64,000 nucleotides of DNA from Glaciimonas sp. PAMC28666 (GCF_016917355.1 NZ_CP070304.1:3410001-3474000), one strand, 5' to 3'; shown: positions 25,954 through 35,290, counted from the stretch's first letter. The notes: generated from the letters alone by a model not told the origin. Made by a program: numbers and translations.

Positions 25954-27999
25954 ATGAGCTCATTAAATTTTTCAAAAGCACCAAAGCGACCGACAATCGG
26001 TTTGCTACCTCTGCTCGTGGCGATAGCGACGTGGTCAGGTTCGGCCCGGTCAGCATCCGGCGATTTGAAATGGAAATATGCCCCGTCACAGGGCCGGGTA
26101 ATCACGCTATTTCAAGGACTGGTCCTGGATAAAAAAGGTGATCTCTATGCGGGGGCAATGCGCTATCAGCAGAGCCCTACGCTTGATCTACAGAAAAGAG
26201 AGTATGGCCTGATCTCATTGATGGTCGGAGGTGCCCTTTCCGGAAGCGTGCCTCACATAAAATGGAATCAGACCTATATCCAGGAGCTGGGTGAATCTGC
26301 CGGTGGTCAGCCAAATCCATTTGCGAGCCTCATCATAAAAGATGACATATTGGTTGCGCAACAATACGAAAACACCGTGATAGTGGCTGTTAACAAAAAT
26401 TCTGGGCAGCTTCTGAAAAAAATCCCGCTCCCGGTGACTGCGGAAATGCGCCGGGGCCCGGGCGCATTGGGCAATGACGGAATGCTTTTTTTGAATCGTT
26501 GTGAAAATGATTCGAACGCGATCCGGCCAATTTTATATGGTGTCAGCGTTGCAGAGGGTAAGACGCAATGGAAAAAGCAGTTGGGACATCGTTCATCGAT
26601 CTGCAACCAACTCACTTTTGGAGAGTATCAGGCGTTTGCACCAGTGTTGGATGCGACTGGTATTGCCCACGTATCGACGCAACTAAATTTTTGGTCAGAA
26701 AGCATTCCCGCCGGAACGTTCCATGCGGTGACGAATGATGGCAGCATCACGGATGGGGCGGAACTCCCGATGCGTCCGCTCCAGTCGTCGATGGGAGAAG
26801 AGGGACGCGTCTACACGCTCGGATACAAAGACAGGCCTTCCGCGAAGACCGATTATGCGCTCTACGCCACTTCGCCGAACCAGCTTTCCGAGACGCTGCT
26901 TAGTTTTACCATGAATTTTGGGTACTTTGGTGATTGGTCCAGCGAGCCTGTAATTTCGGGATCCTCGCTCTATTCGATCGACTCATCGGGCGACGGATAT
27001 CGGTGGGCAATGTCTGCACTCGATTTGAGCGCGAAGCCCGTTTCACGGCGCTGGACATTTCCTTTAACGCTGGGCGATGGCGGCAGCTATGCTGAGCGTC
27101 CTACATCAACGCCAGCCGTCAGCGCAGGGAACACGCTTTATCTGGCGACCAATCAAGCCCTGTATGCTATCAATGCAGAGACCGGTGTCCCGAGGTGGAA
27201 AAAAACTGAGTATAAGGGGATTAAAGATTTGACCATCGGCCTGGACGGCACTCTTTATGCCGTGGCGTGTGGCGATGCTTCCTGTGTGATTGCCCTGGAA
27301 GGCGATGGAACACCTTTGGCAAAAGGCCCGTGGCCGAAGTTCAGAGGCAACCTGGCGAACACTGGGCAATTTTTAGACAGCACAGCGGAGGACCCTGTCG
27401 AACCACCTATCGCTGCTAACGTAACTACCTCGCACGATACGGTGGAAGGCCTGCAAACGGTAACGTTAGATGGGCGCGCTTCTCATACTGATTCAGAAGG
27501 TGGATTAAAGTATCGCTGGAAACAAGCCGGGGGTCCGCTGCTTAAAACCCGTATTATCGGTGAAACCCATTCTCAGGCGGCGATCGAAATTCCTCCGGTG
27601 AGCAGCGCCACAGCTTTTAATTTCAGGCTTGAAGTCACGGATGGGGAAGGGCGCACGGCTAGCAATAACACTGAGGTGCTTGCGAATCCGCCTGAAATAA
27701 TGCATCCGCCTCGGTTCACCGTCTCCCCTTCAGCCAAAAAGTCAGTGAAAGGTCCCAAGCGTATCAAGTTGACGGCCCTTTTGTCACCTCTCAATACGTT
27801 GGGCGACCCAGTGACTTCTGGCTGGAGCGAAACGACGACCGGTTACAAAGCCGGTATTGTCAGAGATCGTGTGCGTTCCGATCAGGTGATCGCAACCATT
27901 CCACACGTGACCGAGAAGACAACTTTTACATTCGAATTCACCGCGACCAATAGTGCCGGTACCAACAGCGAGATAGTGACTATTCACGTCATGCCTTAA
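25954..27999 (+). CDS. Exported PQQ-type beta-propeller protein 2
   Basis: A 681-residue paralogue of the preceding gene with the same layout: signal peptide (GLLPLLVAIATWSGSARSA), PQQ-like propeller repeats (TPAVSAGNTLYLATNQALYAINAETGVPRW, IGLDGTLYAVACGDASC), the shared EGDGTPLAKGPWPKFRGNLANTGQ, and two C-terminal Ig/PKD-like domains (DGRASHTDSEGGLKYRWKQAGGPLLKT; LLSPLNTLGDPVTSGW). An AAAGGA ribosome binding site lies before the ATG. The two genes form a tandem duplication with clear divergence in the N-terminal half. Function unknown; probably periplasmic or surface-exposed. Confidence 0.75.
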   Translation: MSSLNFSKAPKRPTIGLLPLLVAIATWSGSARSASGDLKWKYAPSQGRVITLFQGLVLDKKGDLYAGAMRYQQSPTLDLQKREYGLISLMVGGALSGSVPHIKWNQTYIQELGESAGGQPNPFASLIIKDDILVAQQYENTVIVAVNKNSGQLLKKIPLPVTAEMRRGPGALGNDGMLFLNRCENDSNAIRPILYGVSVAEGKTQWKKQLGHRSSICNQLTFGEYQAFAPVLDATGIAHVSTQLNFWSESIPAGTFHAVTNDGSITDGAELPMRPLQSSMGEEGRVYTLGYKDRPSAKTDYALYATSPNQLSETLLSFTMNFGYFGDWSSEPVISGSSLYSIDSSGDGYRWAMSALDLSAKPVSRRWTFPLTLGDGGSYAERPTSTPAVSAGNTLYLATNQALYAINAETGVPRWKKTEYKGIKDLTIGLDGTLYAVACGDASCVIALEGDGTPLAKGPWPKFRGNLANTGQFLDSTAEDPVEPPIAANVTTSHDTVEGLQTVTLDGRASHTDSEGGLKYRWKQAGGPLLKTRIIGETHSQAAIEIPPVSSATAFNFRLEVTDGEGRTASNNTEVLANPPEIMHPPRFTVSPSAKKSVKGPKRIKLTALLSPLNTLGDPVTSGWSETTTGYKAGIVRDRVRSDQVIATIPHVTEKTTFTFEFTATNSAGTNSEIVTIHVMP

Positions 28000-28310
28000 G
28001 AGCCTGCGAGGTTTGGTGTGCCGCGCTAATTTTTTTTTGCTTAGGTGTTTCAGGATGCGCGCCAAGCCCATCAGGTCAACGGCTAAAAGGTGCGATATCA
28101 GTCCAGAGAGATCACGAACAAAAAAATGCCATGCCACTTAATACTTCCTCGCTATTAAAAGATGCATGACCTTTAGAAAGGAGATTGCATTAAAAATAAT
28201 TCATCTCGATCATTGAAAAAAATTAGAAATTCTTTAGTAATAGATAGCAATGGCGGCATTAAAAAAAATAGAGCGAAGGCATTTTTTTTAAGGATGATAG
28301 AGATGCATAC
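28000..28310 (+). other. Intergenic stretch, nothing identified
   Basis: A-rich sequence between the second propeller gene and the GMC fragment. No gene, terminator or promoter could be supported. Confidence 0.35.
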
Positions 28311-28724
28311 ATGAGAATTGCAACGGAGAAATTTGATTATATTGTGGTGGGTGCGGGATCATCCGGATGCGCACTCGCGGGACGATTGGCCCGGCTTCTT
28401 CCGCAGGCAAACATCGCTCTGATCGAGTCGGGGCCGAATGATCATAGCGCGCTCGTCAAAATTCCAGCTGCTTTGATTCTACAGTTACCGGTTCGCTCGG
28501 GGCGCAACTATGCGTACCAGACCGTTCCGCAACAGGGGCGCAATGATCGGTGTGGCTATCAACCCCGGGGAAGAGGTCTGGGCGGTTGCAGCTCTATCAA
28601 CGCCATGGTGTATATACGCGGGCATCCCGGCGATTACGACAGCTGGGCGGACGGCGGATGCAATGGTTGGCGCTGGGAGAGGTCACGCATAGACGAATCC
28701 CTCACGTTACTTTTTTTGACTTAA
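28311..28724 (+). pseudogene. GMC oxidoreductase, N-terminal fragment
   Basis: The 137-residue frame starts like a choline-dehydrogenase-type GMC flavoprotein: FDYIVVGAGSSGCALAGRLA (FAD binding), ALIESGP, RGRGLGGCSSINAMVYIRGHPGDYDSWA and NGWRW. After that the homology ends abruptly and the frame stops. Full GMC enzymes have about 530-560 residues, so about three quarters of the gene, including the catalytic His region, is missing. The remnant is not expected to function. Confidence 0.88.
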
Positions 28725-29181
28725 TGCACAGGATCAGTCATGCAATTACGATACGGATGGTGAATGCCCATTGGGTGAAATGGATATTTTCAGCATGGCT
28801 CTTGAAGGTCATTGCAGATAGCATTACCGTCTGAAGTTTTTTGTACGGTTTCAGAGAATTATTTTCTACCGATGGCGACCGCATGCGTGTGACCTGGCCG
28901 CTTGCCTATCTCCAGTTAACAGTAAGTGGAGAAAAACACCCTACGCGGAGCCTCTTTGGCTTAACGCAGCACCACTGTGATGATATCGGTGGCGCAAAAA
29001 TCTGCTAAATCCGCCGGTGACATAGTTATCGCGTTGCAGTCGCGCGTTTGAATTTTAGCTGTACTACGTGATCGCAAGGATACCAACCCGGTCGTTATTC
29101 CTATTCTCCTTCTGGTGGTAGAGAACAGCCGTTCGACGATGACTTCATCGTTTTAATCTTCAACTAAAAAGACGCTAAATT
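28725..29181. other. Degenerate intergenic region
   Basis: No remaining GMC sequence could be recognised downstream of the fragment. On the minus strand, 28961-29152 is an uninterrupted 63-codon stretch ending in TAA with coding-like composition (it reads RDCNAITMSPADLADFCATD near its end) but no start. It may be the C-terminal remnant of another gene. The family was not recognised. Confidence 0.3.
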
Positions 29182-29988
29182 ATGACAAAAAATACGCCCT
29201 CTTATTTGCTGCAGGTCGGTGTTGCGGATCGTGAACGGCTGGAAATATTGGCGGAGCTCTATAACCCGGGAAGTCAGTCATTTTTGCAAGCGGAGTTAGA
29301 TAAATCGTCTCGATCTATTCTCGATATTGGTTGCGGCCCCGGTCAGATGGCTTGTTGGTTTGGAGAGAAATTTCTCGATAGCAAGGTCGTGGGAGTCGAT
29401 ATATCGGACGCACAATTAGCAATTTGTGAGAAAAGGAGGAATGATTTGGGCGTTCCTAATGTTCAGTTTTTCAATCACGACATTACCGTTGAAAAAATTG
29501 ATCATCCTTTATTCGATGCCGCGTACTGTCGCTTTTTATTGATGCACCTGGAGAAATGGGATGGCTTCTTTGAACAGACATTAGCGGCATGTAAGCCGGG
29601 CGGGTCAATTTTTATTGAAGAGCCGGCATTTCCATTTTTTTGTTATCCCGAGAGTGCCTCTTTGCATCGGGCGAACGTGTTGGGTAATCAATTAAGTACC
29701 ATGGCTGGTTTGAATTTTGACTGTATCGCACCACTTTGGCGATATATTAGACATCTTGATGTCGATGTTTGTGCGGTTAAGTTCAGTCAACCTGCATTGA
29801 CAACATCGCGTGAGAAAAGCCTTTTGTGGCGCTCTTTTCATCAAATCAAAGACGTCTTGCTCGTCAGCAAACTCGCGACGCTGGCTGATGTCAACGAGAT
29901 ATTGACCGACCTTGACGCGGTAGCGCGTGACCCTCGCAGTCTGGTCGGAGGCTTGCGTGTTATTCAATTACATCTGAAGAAACGTTAA
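29182..29988 (+). CDS. Class I SAM-dependent methyltransferase
   Basis: A 268-residue methyltransferase. Motif I SILDIGCGPGQMACWFGEKF binds S-adenosylmethionine; VVGVDISDAQL provides the ribose-binding acidic residue; DAAYCRFLLMHLEKWDGF and CKPGGSIFIEEP are the later class I motifs. The substrate is unknown. No neighbour indicates a pathway. A run of 12-bp repeats begins soon after the stop codon. Confidence 0.85.
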   Translation: MTKNTPSYLLQVGVADRERLEILAELYNPGSQSFLQAELDKSSRSILDIGCGPGQMACWFGEKFLDSKVVGVDISDAQLAICEKRRNDLGVPNVQFFNHDITVEKIDHPLFDAAYCRFLLMHLEKWDGFFEQTLAACKPGGSIFIEEPAFPFFCYPESASLHRANVLGNQLSTMAGLNFDCIAPLWRYIRHLDVDVCAVKFSQPALTTSREKSLLWRSFHQIKDVLLVSKLATLADVNEILTDLDAVARDPRSLVGGLRVIQLHLKKR

Positions 29989-30017
29989 AAAAGATTATTA
30001 AATATATTATTAATAAT

Positions 30018-30077
30018 ATTACTAAGAAGATTACTAAAAAGATTACTAAAAAGATTACTAAAAAGATTACTAAGACG
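30018..30077. repeat. 12-bp tandem repeat, five copies
   Basis: Five consecutive units of ATTACTAAAAAG (first and last with small changes) lie 29 bp after the methyltransferase stop. The flanking sequence 29989-30017 is a degenerate version of the same unit. No coding role is evident. Confidence 0.85.
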
Positions 30078-30284
30078 ATTAATGCGTCAGGATTTTCTAA
30101 CCATTTTCTGACCTTACCATAGGCCCTGTTACCTGCAAGCTCAAAGCTTGCCTGGAATATGTCCAACGCATTCTGGTCTGATTTCAATCAAATTTTATTG
30201 CGTTTTTTACCCGTTTACTGCAGTCGGCAATAGGATGCTCTACAATCGCTGGTAATCTGTCCACATTGCAAGGCACGAAACGAT

Positions 30285-31745
30285 ATGAAACCATTCGAAC
30301 CCAATCTTCATGCACTCGCCGTTGCGCGCGACGTTCTGCTCACGCCGTTTGGGCTGGACGAGTCCAGCCTGCAAAAAGCGTTGGCGACCATGTTCACGCA
30401 CAAGGTGGATTATGCTGATCTTTACTTCCAGTTCACCAAAAGTGAGGGCTGGAGTCTGGAAGAGGGCATTGTAAAAACCGGTAGCTTTTCCATTGATCAA
30501 GGTGTCGGCGTGCGTGCGGTCTCTGGCGACAAGACGGCGTTCTCTTATTCAGACGAGATTTCCGAACGGGCGCTTCGCGATGCGGCCATAGCCACTCGTA
30601 CAATTGCGCGTCAGGGAGCCGGTAAAGTAAAAATAGCCAGCGTCATGGAGCAAAAAGGCGGTCGTTCGCTGTATCTGCCCAACGACCCGTTGACCTCGCT
30701 GGACGCCACTGAGAAAGTAAAATTACTCGAACGTGTCGAACGTATCGCCCGCGCCAAAGATCCACGCGTGGTGCAGGTCATGGCGGGACTCGCCGGGGAA
30801 TATGACGTTGTGCTGGTGGCACGTAGCGATGGCGTTATCGCGGCTGATATTCGCCCACTGGTACGCTTGTCAGTGACCGTTATTGCCGAAAAAGATGGTC
30901 GCCGTGAAATGGGCAGCAGCGGCGGCGGCGGTCGTTATAGCTATAGTTATTTTACCGACGCATTGCTTGAAAAATATGCGGCTGAAGCTGTCGCCGCGGC
31001 ACTGGTGAATCTGGACGCTCGTCCGGCACCTGCGGGTCCGATGACCGTGGTGTTGGGTAACGGCTGGCCCGGTATCTTGTTGCACGAAGCGATTGGTCAC
31101 GGCCTTGAAGGCGACTTCAACCGCAAAGGATCCAGTACTTTCTCTGGCCGTATCGGTGAGCGGGTTGCGGCCAAGGGCGTGACGGTGGTTGATGATGGAA
31201 CGCTGGCGGATCGTCGTGGCTCGCTCAACATCGATGATGAAGGCAACCCGACCCAGTGCACCACGCTGATTGAAGACGGTATTCTCAAAGGCTATATCCA
31301 GGACACCATGAATGCGCGCTTGATGAAGATGCCAGTTACCGGCAATGCACGCCGCGAGTCGTTCGCCCATCTTCCTATGCCGCGGATGACTAATACCTAC
31401 ATGCTCGCCGGTGATAAAGACCCGGCTGAGATCTTGGCGTCGGTTAAAAATGGTTTGTATGCAGTCAATTTTGGCGGTGGTCAGGTCGATATCACTAACG
31501 GCAAGTTCGTGTTTTCCGCAAGCGAAGCCTACATGATTGAGAACGGCAAGGTCACTTATCCGGTGAAGGGAGCCACATTGATTGGGAATGGACCTGACGT
31601 GCTGCATCGTGTGTCGATGATTGGCAACGACATGCGTCTTGATCCAGGTGTGGGCGTCTGCGGCAAAGAAGGTCAAAGTGTGCCGGTCGGGGTGGGGCAG
31701 CCAACGCTTCGGATTGACGGCGTGACCGTTGGCGGCACTGCTTGA
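30285..31745 (+). CDS. tldD: Metalloprotease TldD
   Basis: A 486-residue TldD-family protease. The zinc-binding HExxxH motif is in [20 protein letters not shown] (about residues 260-280), and the C-terminal [35 protein letters not shown] is characteristic. With TldE/PmbA it forms a protease that processes modified peptides and CcdA-type antitoxins. Length is standard. The downstream acetyltransferase starts about 20 bp later. Confidence 0.95.
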   Translation: MKPFEPNLHALAVARDVLLTPFGLDESSLQKALATMFTHKVDYADLYFQFTKSEGWSLEEGIVKTGSFSIDQGVGVRAVSGDKTAFSYSDEISERALRDAAIATRTIARQGAGKVKIASVMEQKGGRSLYLPNDPLTSLDATEKVKLLERVERIARAKDPRVVQVMAGLAGEYDVVLVARSDGVIAADIRPLVRLSVTVIAEKDGRREMGSSGGGGRYSYSYFTDALLEKYAAEAVAAALVNLDARPAPAGPMTVVLGNGWPGILLHEAIGHGLEGDFNRKGSSTFSGRIGERVAAKGVTVVDDGTLADRRGSLNIDDEGNPTQCTTLIEDGILKGYIQDTMNARLMKMPVTGNARRESFAHLPMPRMTNTYMLAGDKDPAEILASVKNGLYAVNFGGGQVDITNGKFVFSASEAYMIENGKVTYPVKGATLIGNGPDVLHRVSMIGNDMRLDPGVGVCGKEGQSVPVGVGQPTLRIDGVTVGGTA

Positions 31746-31764
31746 GAGTAAAGGAAGTTTGGTG

Positions 31765-32259
31765 ATGAATGCGGTTGCCGGATCGGGTGCGCTGGAAAAT
31801 ACGTTATCGCTGCAATGGAGCTGGCTTCCGTTTGAGGCCCTAAGTTCGACGCAGATGTATGACCTGCTGGCGTTACGTCAGCAGGTTTTCGTGGTTGAGC
31901 AGGCCTGTGTTTTTCAGGACGCAGACGGTATTGATCGGCACTGCTGGCATGGACTTGGGTATCTAGCCGATGGACATCTGGGGGCTTACGCACGGATTGT
32001 GCCGCCGGGTCGTGTTTATCCTCAGGCATCCATTGGCAGAGTAGTGACAGCACCGACTTTGCGTGGTGTGAACGCCGGTCATGCACTGATGGAACAGGCC
32101 ATGGCGCAAGTCGCATTGCTGTTTCCCGGGCACGACATCAAGATTGGTGCGCAAGCGCATCTGCAGCGATTTTATGGTCGTTACGGCTTCGAGGTATGTG
32201 GTGATGTCTATGATGAGGATGGCATCGACCACGTTCATATGGTCGCCACTAAAGCATGA
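31765..32259 (+). CDS. elaA: ElaA-type GNAT acetyltransferase
   Basis: A 164-residue GNAT-fold protein of the ElaA family. Characteristic segments are LYDLLALRQQVFVVEQ-like (here YDLLALRQQVFVVEQACVFQDADGID), GAYARIVPPG, SIGRVVTAPTLRGVNAGHALMEQAM (acetyl-CoA loop), and AQAHLQRFYGRYGFEVCGDVYDEDGIDHVHM. The substrate is unknown. The ATG at 31765 has AAGGAAG eight bases upstream; a longer frame overlaps the end of tldD and is not preferred. Confidence 0.9.
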   Translation: MNAVAGSGALENTLSLQWSWLPFEALSSTQMYDLLALRQQVFVVEQACVFQDADGIDRHCWHGLGYLADGHLGAYARIVPPGRVYPQASIGRVVTAPTLRGVNAGHALMEQAMAQVALLFPGHDIKIGAQAHLQRFYGRYGFEVCGDVYDEDGIDHVHMVATKA

Positions 32260-32352
32260 CAAATGCGGCTGAATATTATTCTCGGCTTGCTTGGGTGTTA
32301 ATTTAATATTCATTTTTCAAGTAATTATTTTTTTAGGTTGAGTGATCAACGC

Positions 32353-32381
32353 TTGCTAAATTGTCGAAACTACTGCATTAT
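32353..32381 (+). promoter_or_regulatory. Sigma-70 promoter of the DAHP synthase leader
   Basis: TTGCTA (32353-32358) and CATTAT (32376-32381) are 17 bp apart. The expected start near 32388 lies 27 nt before the leader-peptide ATG. Confidence 0.55.
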
Positions 32382-32414
32382 CTGGCCCAGAGTTCTAACT
32401 AATTACCAGAAGAC

Positions 32415-32495
32415 ATGACTTTTTCAAACGCTTACTTTTATTTTTACTTTAGCTATTCGAGCCCTAAGGCGGTGAAAAGCGGTAAGCGTTCGTAA
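32415..32495 (+). CDS. Phe/Tyr leader peptide of the aroF/aroG attenuator
   Basis: A 26-codon reading frame, ATG to TAA, in the leader of the DAHP synthase gene. Residues 6-14 read AYFYFYFSY; in all four Phe and four Tyr occur in the first 14 codons. Such runs are typical of attenuation leader peptides whose translation senses charged tRNA. A weak AGAAG precedes the ATG. The frame ends 23 nt before the terminator hairpin, and its coding sequence overlaps the competing RNA segments. No longer protein could be encoded here. Confidence 0.8.
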   Translation: MTFSNAYFYFYFSYSSPKAVKSGKRS

Positions 32496-32546
32496 TTAAA
32501 GAACAAACCGAAATTCAAAAAAACCGCCCCTGATGGCGGTTTTTTT
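32427..32546 (+). promoter_or_regulatory. Transcription attenuator controlling DAHP synthase
   Basis: Segment 1 (AACGCTTAC, 32427-32435, at the Phe/Tyr codons) is perfectly complementary to segment 2 (GTAAGCGTT, 32482-32490). Segment 2 also contains GGCGGT (32468-32473) and GCGGT (32479-32483), either of which can pair with ACCGCC (32523-32528), the 5' arm of the terminator. A ribosome stalled on Phe/Tyr codons would mask segment 1 and let the antiterminator form. A ribosome reaching the stop would cover segment 2 and allow termination. Confidence 0.75.
32519..32546 (+). terminator. Attenuator terminator hairpin
   Basis: Stem AAAAACCGCC (32519-32528) / GGCGGTTTTT (32535-32544), loop CCTGAT, with the T-run to 32546. 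It lies between the leader peptide and the DAHP synthase start, only 32 nt upstream of the latter, so it is regulatory rather than the end of the acetyltransferase gene. Confidence 0.9.
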
Positions 32547-32578
32547 ATTCCCAGTCACTTTTTAGCCAGGAGAGAAAA

Positions 32579-33643
32579 ATGCCACGCACCGACGACTTGC
32601 GCATACGAGAAATGAAAGAATTAACGCCACCATCCCATTTGATTCGCGAATTTGGTTGTACCGAAAAAGGTGCCACCACTGCAGCTGATTCGCGCATTGC
32701 GTTGCATCGGATTTTGCACGGACAAGATGACCGTTTGATGGTTGTGATCGGACCTTGTTCGATTCATGACACGAAAGCGGCAATGGAATATGCCCGTCTT
32801 TTGCTTGTCGCACGCGATCGCCTGAAGGGCGAGCTGGAAATTGTCATGCGCGTGTATTTCGAAAAGCCTCGCACCACCGTCGGCTGGAAAGGTTTGATCA
32901 ACGATCCTTACATGGATAACAGTTTCCGCATCAATGACGGTTTGCGCATGGCGCGCGAATTGCTGTTGAATATCAATGAGCTAGGCTTGCCAGCGGGTAC
33001 CGAGTTCCTCGATGTCATCAGCCCGCAATACATTGCGGACCTGATCAGCTGGGGTGCGATTGGTGCTCGTACCACTGAGTCCCAGGTCCATCGTGAGTTG
33101 GCATCCGGTTTGTCGTGCCCGGTCGGCTTCAAGAACGGCACCGATGGTAACGTTAAAATTGCAGTCGATGCGATGAAAGCTGCATCGCAGCCACATCACT
33201 TTCTATCGGTCACCAAGGGCGGCCACTCAGCGATTGTGTCGACCAATGGAAACGAGGATTGCCACATCATTCTGCGCGGTGGTAAAGCGCCGAATTATGA
33301 TGCGGTCAGCGTTGATGCGGCTTGCAAGGACATCGCAGCGAACGGTTTGGCGCAGCGTCTGATGATCGATGCTTCGCATGCGAACAGCTCGAAGAAGCCG
33401 GAGAATCAAATTCCTGTATGTGCCGATATCGCACGTCAGATTGCCGCTGGGGATGATCGTATTGTCGGCGTCATGGTGGAGTCTCATCTGGTCGCAGGAC
33501 GTCAGGATCTGGTCCCGGGCAAGGAATTGACTTACGGTCAATCGGTCACGGACGGTTGCATCAGTTGGGACGAGAGCATTGCCGTGCTGGATGGATTGGC
33601 TGCGGCGGTCAAGCAGCGCCGATTGATAAAAAGCGCGGCGTAA
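32579..33643 (+). CDS. aroG: 3-deoxy-7-phosphoheptulonate synthase (DAHP synthase)
   Basis: A 354-residue type I-alpha DAHP synthase, the first enzyme of aromatic amino acid synthesis (PEP plus erythrose 4-phosphate). Recognised motifs are VVIGPCSIHD, MRVYFEKPRTTVGWKGLINDPYMDNSF, GARTTESQVHRELASG, PVGFKNGTDGN, DASHANSSKKPENQ and VMVESHLVAGRQDL, including the metal-binding Cys, His, Glu and Asp. Which amino acid inhibits it cannot be read safely; the leader peptide suggests expression is tuned by Phe and Tyr. AGGAG precedes the ATG. Confidence 0.95.
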   Translation: MPRTDDLRIREMKELTPPSHLIREFGCTEKGATTAADSRIALHRILHGQDDRLMVVIGPCSIHDTKAAMEYARLLLVARDRLKGELEIVMRVYFEKPRTTVGWKGLINDPYMDNSFRINDGLRMARELLLNINELGLPAGTEFLDVISPQYIADLISWGAIGARTTESQVHRELASGLSCPVGFKNGTDGNVKIAVDAMKAASQPHHFLSVTKGGHSAIVSTNGNEDCHIILRGGKAPNYDAVSVDAACKDIAANGLAQRLMIDASHANSSKKPENQIPVCADIARQIAAGDDRIVGVMVESHLVAGRQDLVPGKELTYGQSVTDGCISWDESIAVLDGLAAAVKQRRLIKSAA

Positions 33644-33683
33644 TTCGAGCCATCGGCGATAAAATAATCGCTCTTACAAAGCA

Positions 33684-33720
33684 AAAAAAGCCCGTTCAGT
33701 CATCTGAATGGGCTTTTTTA
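33684..33720. terminator. Bidirectional intrinsic terminator
   Basis: A 12-bp stem AAGCCCGTTCAG / CTGAATGGGCTT (one G-U) with a TCAT loop, flanked by A-run and T-run. It serves the DAHP synthase gene (plus) and the aspartic protease gene (minus). Confidence 0.85.
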
Positions 33721-33767
33721 TTAGCATTGCAGTGATGCCTGAAAGCCGGCCCAGTGGTGCATTTTCA

Positions 33768-34400
33768 TCAAAAGCGCTTGGTCAATACCATCATATCTCC
33801 CTCGCGCTGCATGTCGGTCCGGTTAAGGAAAGACATGCCGAGCAATGCAAATGACAAACCAGATTCCAATACCGCTGCATCGACTTGCGTCAGTTCGATA
33901 TCACCAACTTTGACAGTATCGAGCCGCACCCGATAAGCGGGCGTCAAACCATTAGCGGTGCTCATCATTGTTTTCGGGCCTTGCTTATAGTTGATACCAA
34001 GTCTGATGGCATCTGCCGCAGGCAGAGCGATGACGGTCGCGCCAGTGTCCACCAACATGGACATTGATCCGCCATTGATCTGGCTTTGCGCCATGAAATG
34101 GCCCGCGCTATTGACCTTCAAGGTGACACTAGCGCTAGCACTGGGGGAACTGCGGCTAACAAACTGGCCGATACCGATGGTCTCCAGTTTGCCTTTTACG
34201 TTCACCGTCGCAGTTGATCCGGTCACCGACTTCAAGCGTATGTCTGCGCGGACGTTATCACCGACAGAATAGGTTTTCGGGGCTGCGCCATCAATCACCA
34301 ATACCGCTTTCCCGGGAAACAGACCGGCCACCCCGATATCGGTTGCCTGGGCCGATAACACCATCGCTGTTAGCAAAATACCCGCCGTCAGTTGATGCAT
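33768..34400 (-). CDS. Periplasmic retropepsin-like aspartic protease
   Basis: A 210-residue protein with a signal peptide (HQLTAGILLTAMVLSAQA), an N-terminal beta domain, and a clan AA protease domain with the catalytic motif MLVDTGATVIALP near residues 115-130 and a C-terminal LLGMSFLNR. This is the TIGR02281-type family of small exported single-domain aspartic proteases, presumably acting as a dimer. No partner gene is adjacent; it ends against the aroG terminator. Confidence 0.85.
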   Translation of the reverse strand: MHQLTAGILLTAMVLSAQATDIGVAGLFPGKAVLVIDGAAPKTYSVGDNVRADIRLKSVTGSTATVNVKGKLETIGIGQFVSRSSPSASASVTLKVNSAGHFMAQSQINGGSMSMLVDTGATVIALPAADAIRLGINYKQGPKTMMSTANGLTPAYRVRLDTVKVGDIELTQVDAAVLESGLSFALLGMSFLNRTDMQREGDMMVLTKRF

Positions 34401-34512
34401 ACGCGTGGGCTCTCGATTTTTCGATAGGGAAATGGTGCTATAAGAGGACGGAACGCGAACGCGCTATTCCGCTGTCAAAAGATTACGTTCGAGGGCAGGT
34501 AAATAAGGTTGC

Positions 34513-34998
34513 TTAATCCCGGAAGTTATTAAACTCCAGCGGCAAGTCCGGCACTTCCTTACGTAGCATCGCCATCGCAGCTTGCAGATCGTCGCGCTTG
34601 GCACCAGTGATGCGGACGGCGTCGCCCTGGATGCTAGCTTGAACTTTCATCTTGCTGTCTTTGACGACACGCACGATTTTCTTGGCATCGTCGGATTCGA
34701 TACCATTCTTGATCTTGATGACTTGCTTAACCCTGTCACCGCCGGTTTTTTCAATCTTTCCCATGTCTAAAAACCGTACGTCGACGCTGCGTTTCACCAG
34801 CTTGCCGGTGAGGACGTCGCGGACCTGGGCTAATTGAAATTCGGAGTCAGCGTAAGCGGTCAGATCGCGCTCTTTCAGTTCAACGCGAGCATCGCTGCCC
34901 TTAAAATCGAAGCGCGTGGCAATCTCTTTGCTGGCTTGCTCGACAGCATTTTTAACCTCGGCAAGATTGGCTTCGGAAACGGTATCAAATGATGGCAT
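34513..34998 (-). CDS. yajQ: YajQ family nucleotide-binding protein
   Basis: A 161-residue protein of the YajQ/UPF0234 family, with the typical N-terminus [35 protein letters not shown] and C-terminal [23 protein letters not shown] and [10 protein letters not shown]. Members bind cyclic di-GMP or nucleotides and affect virulence and RNA-linked regulation in other bacteria; the role here is not shown. Confidence 0.95.
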   Translation of the reverse strand: MPSFDTVSEANLAEVKNAVEQASKEIATRFDFKGSDARVELKERDLTAYADSEFQLAQVRDVLTGKLVKRSVDVRFLDMGKIEKTGGDRVKQVIKIKNGIESDDAKKIVRVVKDSKMKVQASIQGDAVRITGAKRDDLQAAMAMLRKEVPDLPLEFNNFRD

Positions 34999-35284
34999 TT
35001 TGGTAATTCCTTAATGTTTTCTAATGGTGCGGTACCTAATAATCCCTGCTTCTCGGGATACTCCTGAGTAGCTATCGGATCTGGCTCCATAAGCGAAAGA
35101 AATATTTCGCGGTAACTAAGCACGTGGCAGACGGCATCTTTATGGGGAAATTCGTTCACCCTCTATTCTATCGTGTCTATCGAACAAAAAACCGGGCGGC
35201 CACGGCTTCCCTCATTCTTTGCATCATGTCGCCTGCTTTAACGGAATTTTTGTTGCAGATTTCGTTGGATAAGTGTGACTTACG

Positions 35285-35290
35285 TATAAT
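35285..35290 (+). promoter_or_regulatory. -10 box immediately before murB
   Basis: A perfect TATAAT lies only five bases before the murB ATG, and no ribosome binding site is seen. Transcription would begin at or next to the ATG, implying a leaderless message. A -35 is weak (TTCGTT, 18 bp upstream). Confidence 0.45.

Noticed and set aside
29960-30187. Minus-strand frame of about 75 codons with repeated hydrophobic VIFL units
   Set aside because: It is simply the 12-bp repeat array read in one frame; there is no ribosome binding site or neighbour support.
30870-31676. Long minus-strand frame opposite tldD
   Set aside because: Antisense shadow of tldD; no start signal or homology seen.
32519-32546. 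The hairpin as an ordinary terminator of the acetyltransferase gene
   Set aside because: It lies 260 bp after that gene, downstream of a separate promoter and leader peptide, and directly before the DAHP synthase; attenuation explains it better.
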